Below are positions 4,681 to 6,399 of a DNA stretch of 6,399 nucleotides, piece by piece. How positions within the stretch are numbered: position 1 is the first letter of the stretch; each line of letters opens with the position of its first letter. The notes beneath the pieces are model-generated. The model searched no databases. It saw nothing but the letters and a program-made list of their open reading frames with translations, and had not been told where the DNA came from. A program made the translations under genes and the position numbers. Origin of the DNA: Lactobacillaceae bacterium (GTDB lineage: Bacteria > Bacillota > Bacilli > Lactobacillales > Lactobacillaceae); NCBI GenBank assembly GCA_031261865.1, contig JAISIV010000040.1:1-6399 (forward strand), written 5' to 3'.

Positions 4681-6399
4681 GAAGATAGGTTTTAAAACTG
4701 GTCTGCATAAAATTATAAGTTAATTTAGTCATGCCGTTAATCTGCGTGTTGAAAAGTTTTACGTGATATCGGTTTAATGTCTTTATTGTTTGTTGATTCG
4801 GGTGTCCGTAATGATTATTTCTCCCGGCCGATATAAACGCATATTTAGGAGTGGATTGTTGTACAAAACGTGAATCGTTTGATGTTTTAGAACCGTGATG
4901 TCCAACTTTCAATAAATCAATCTTCATTTTTGGGAAAGTTGTTAGAATCTCCATCTCTCCCTTTTTACCCAAATCACCTGCCGTGAAAATGTTGGTTTTT
5001 CCGGCTTTGAAAAACAGAGCAATGCTGTCTTCGTTTTCCGCTTTGCCCTCAGTCCTTGGATTTAAAATTTGAAACGGGAAATACAAAGTGGAGTGAATAT
5101 CAACAGACAAAATTTTCGTTTTCTGATTTACGAAAGGTCTAATTTCTTCCCTGAAAGTTTTCGTCGACTCCATCCCATTTGGAATTAGAATGTTTTGTAC
5201 TTTAATATGAGGAAGTAGATATTTCACATTTCCGATGTGGTCGGTGTCTTTATGCGTGAGGACTAGGTTATCTATTTTAGAAATGCCGTTAGCGTGTAAA
5301 TAGCTGAGAGTGATTGAGTCAATTTGGTTTTGAGAATATTTTTTCTTTCGCCATTTCTCTTCTGCAAATTGGACCAGACCTCCAGTATCAATCAAGTTAA
5401 CGGTTTTGTTAAATGGTTGCCGATATAAAAACGAATCCCCTTGCCCGATATCAAACATTGTGAATTCGCCGGAAATCGGAATATGTATAAACAGAAAGCT
5501 TCCTCCTAATAAAATTGACGTGACCTGTATCAATCTTTTACGGTATTTTTTACTACTGATTCCGATTACGCTAATAATCAACAACAAGGCCAGAAAATTA
5601 GGTAGTTTGCCAAAAACGATTTCTCCAGGCAAACTAGAAATTGTTTCTAAAATGTAATTCAAGATTTTTAAGACTGAATTTACGGTCTCGGGAACGAAAT
5701 CTATACTTCTTAATACGATACTAGCGGCAATCAATGGAATAATTAAAATACTAAACAAAGGGATAGCCAATAAATTCGACAAGATACTTAGAAAGTGAAA
5801 TGTAAATTTTGCATTTAGAAGAATCGGTAAGCTCAAGATAGTCATGAAAATTGTCTGATTAAAATAATTAAAACGAGAAGCGATTACTAAACCAAAACTC
5901 AATAAAAATGATAATTGTCCTCCCAGAGTAAAGAGCACTTGGGGTGAAATAATCAAGGCCGCAAGTAGTGAAATAGACCAAACTTCAAGTTTGTTGAATC
6001 TATTCGTAAAAAGACGAGTTTCGCTTGCGATTATTGGCCTTAAAAGAGATGAGGGAGAACCGGAAATGAAAAAGAAAATCGGTAAAATACTAATATTTAG
6101 ATAATCGTTAATTTGCTTTGGAACGCGAAGCCGAATGTTTGTTTTCTTCAATAGTGTGGACAAATAGGTGACTTGAAATCCCGAAATACTAAATAAATGT
6201 ATTAAGTTTAATTTTGTGATGGCTGGGTTATCGTCATAAAATCCTTGATCAACCTTACCGATCAGTAAAGCTGAAGCATAATTTTTTAGAGGATCGGGGA
6301 AATTTTTAATCGGATCAATTATCCGTTTTCGAATATCAATAATAAAATTCCCGGCTGGTCTAATATTAGAAAATGAATCTGCAGTAAAAGTATTATAGA
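4667..6399 (-). CDS. comEC: ComEC/Rec2 competence DNA-uptake channel, N-terminus outside window
   Basis: The frame is open from the right edge to the TGA at 4667-4669, giving 576 visible residues; the start and N-terminal part lie beyond 6399. ComEC is the membrane channel that carries single-stranded DNA into the cell during transformation. Visible positions: LIHLFSISGFQV (~64-75, the family's HLLAISGLHV motif), SGSPSSLLRPIIA (~112-124, matching xGxxPSxxRA), and several hydrophobic segments to about residue 305. The C-terminal metallo-beta-lactamase domain follows: FDIGQGDS (~315), THKDTDHIG (H382, D384, D386, H387), GDLG (~474), KVGHHGSK (~497-504) and YGHP (~530). The metal motif is HxDxDH, which I recall as usual for ComEC. 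Whether DNA uptake operates cannot be judged from one gene, and lactobacilli often keep com genes without shown transformability. The gene overlaps holA. An internal TTG near 6163 is not a start, because the family motifs continue upstream of it. Confidence 0.92.
   Translation of the reverse strand, partial: YNTFTADSFSNIRPAGNFIIDIRKRIIDPIKNFPDPLKNYASALLIGKVDQGFYDDNPAITKLNLIHLFSISGFQVTYLSTLLKKTNIRLRVPKQINDYLNISILPIFFFISGSPSSLLRPIIASETRLFTNRFNKLEVWSISLLAALIISPQVLFTLGGQLSFLLSFGLVIASRFNYFNQTIFMTILSLPILLNAKFTFHFLSILSNLLAIPLFSILIIPLIAASIVLRSIDFVPETVNSVLKILNYILETISSLPGEIVFGKLPNFLALLLIISVIGISSKKYRKRLIQVTSILLGGSFLFIHIPISGEFTMFDIGQGDSFLYRQPFNKTVNLIDTGGLVQFAEEKWRKKKYSQNQIDSITLSYLHANGISKIDNLVLTHKDTDHIGNVKYLLPHIKVQNILIPNGMESTKTFREEIRPFVNQKTKILSVDIHSTLYFPFQILNPRTEGKAENEDSIALFFKAGKTNIFTAGDLGKKGEMEILTTFPKMKIDLLKVGHHGSKTSNDSRFVQQSTPKYAFISAGRNNHYGHPNQQTIKTLNRYHVKLFNTQINGMTKLTYNFMQTSFKTYLHENQ

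Noticed and set aside
4913..5265. HKDTDH in ComEC as a degraded metal site
   Set aside because: As far as I recall, HxDxDH is the usual form in ComEC lactamase domains, and the other motifs (GDLG, GHHGS, YGHP) are intact.
5406..5657. Plus-strand frame of 83 codons inside comEC
   Set aside because: It is antisense to the ComEC membrane and lactamase junction, with no supporting signal.
6161..6163. TTG as the comEC start
   Set aside because: The frame stays open to the window edge, and the ComEC motif HLFSISGFQV is encoded just upstream, so this is an internal leucine.

Overview
The window is AT-rich and looks chromosomal, from a low-GC Gram-positive bacterium. The protein sequences and the gene order (comEC-holA, then rpsT/rpsO, then an RNase J2-type gene followed by a TPR gene) fit Lactobacillaceae (Lactobacillus in the broad sense). 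That placement rests on recalled family features and synteny; no search was run. I see no mobile element, CRISPR array, tRNA or rRNA. The window is mainly housekeeping.

Layout, left to right. Positions 1-126 are noncoding: a plus-strand terminator for a gene lying left of the window, two short palindromes, and the terminator of the minus-strand rnjB-TPR unit. Positions 127-2917 hold that two-gene unit, read right to left: rnjB (RNase J2-like) and a TPR protein of unknown function whose start overlaps the rnjB stop by 8 nt. Positions 2918-3106 are the divergent intergenic region, with a good extended -10 promoter for rpsO and a structured rpsO leader. Positions 3107-3652 are rpsO (S15) and rpsT (S20) on the plus strand. 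They end at a strong hairpin at 3664-3697 that also covers the last codons of the convergent gene holA. Positions 3691-6399 hold holA (DNA polymerase III delta subunit) and comEC (DNA uptake channel). Both are on the minus strand and overlap by 14 nt, and comEC runs off the right edge without its N-terminus.

Functionally, rpsO-rpsT supplies two small-subunit ribosomal proteins. rnjB supplies the weakly active partner of an RNase J1/J2 mRNA-decay complex, here with a long basic tail. holA and comEC link the replication clamp loader with the late competence machinery, a common Firmicutes pairing.

The most interesting signals are three. The rpsO leader has a hairpin loop exactly complementary to the Shine-Dalgarno region, a candidate S15-responsive pseudoknot. 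The RNase J2 has lost two metal-ligand histidines and gained a tail of about 72 basic residues. The rpsT terminator shares its bases with the holA stop codon.
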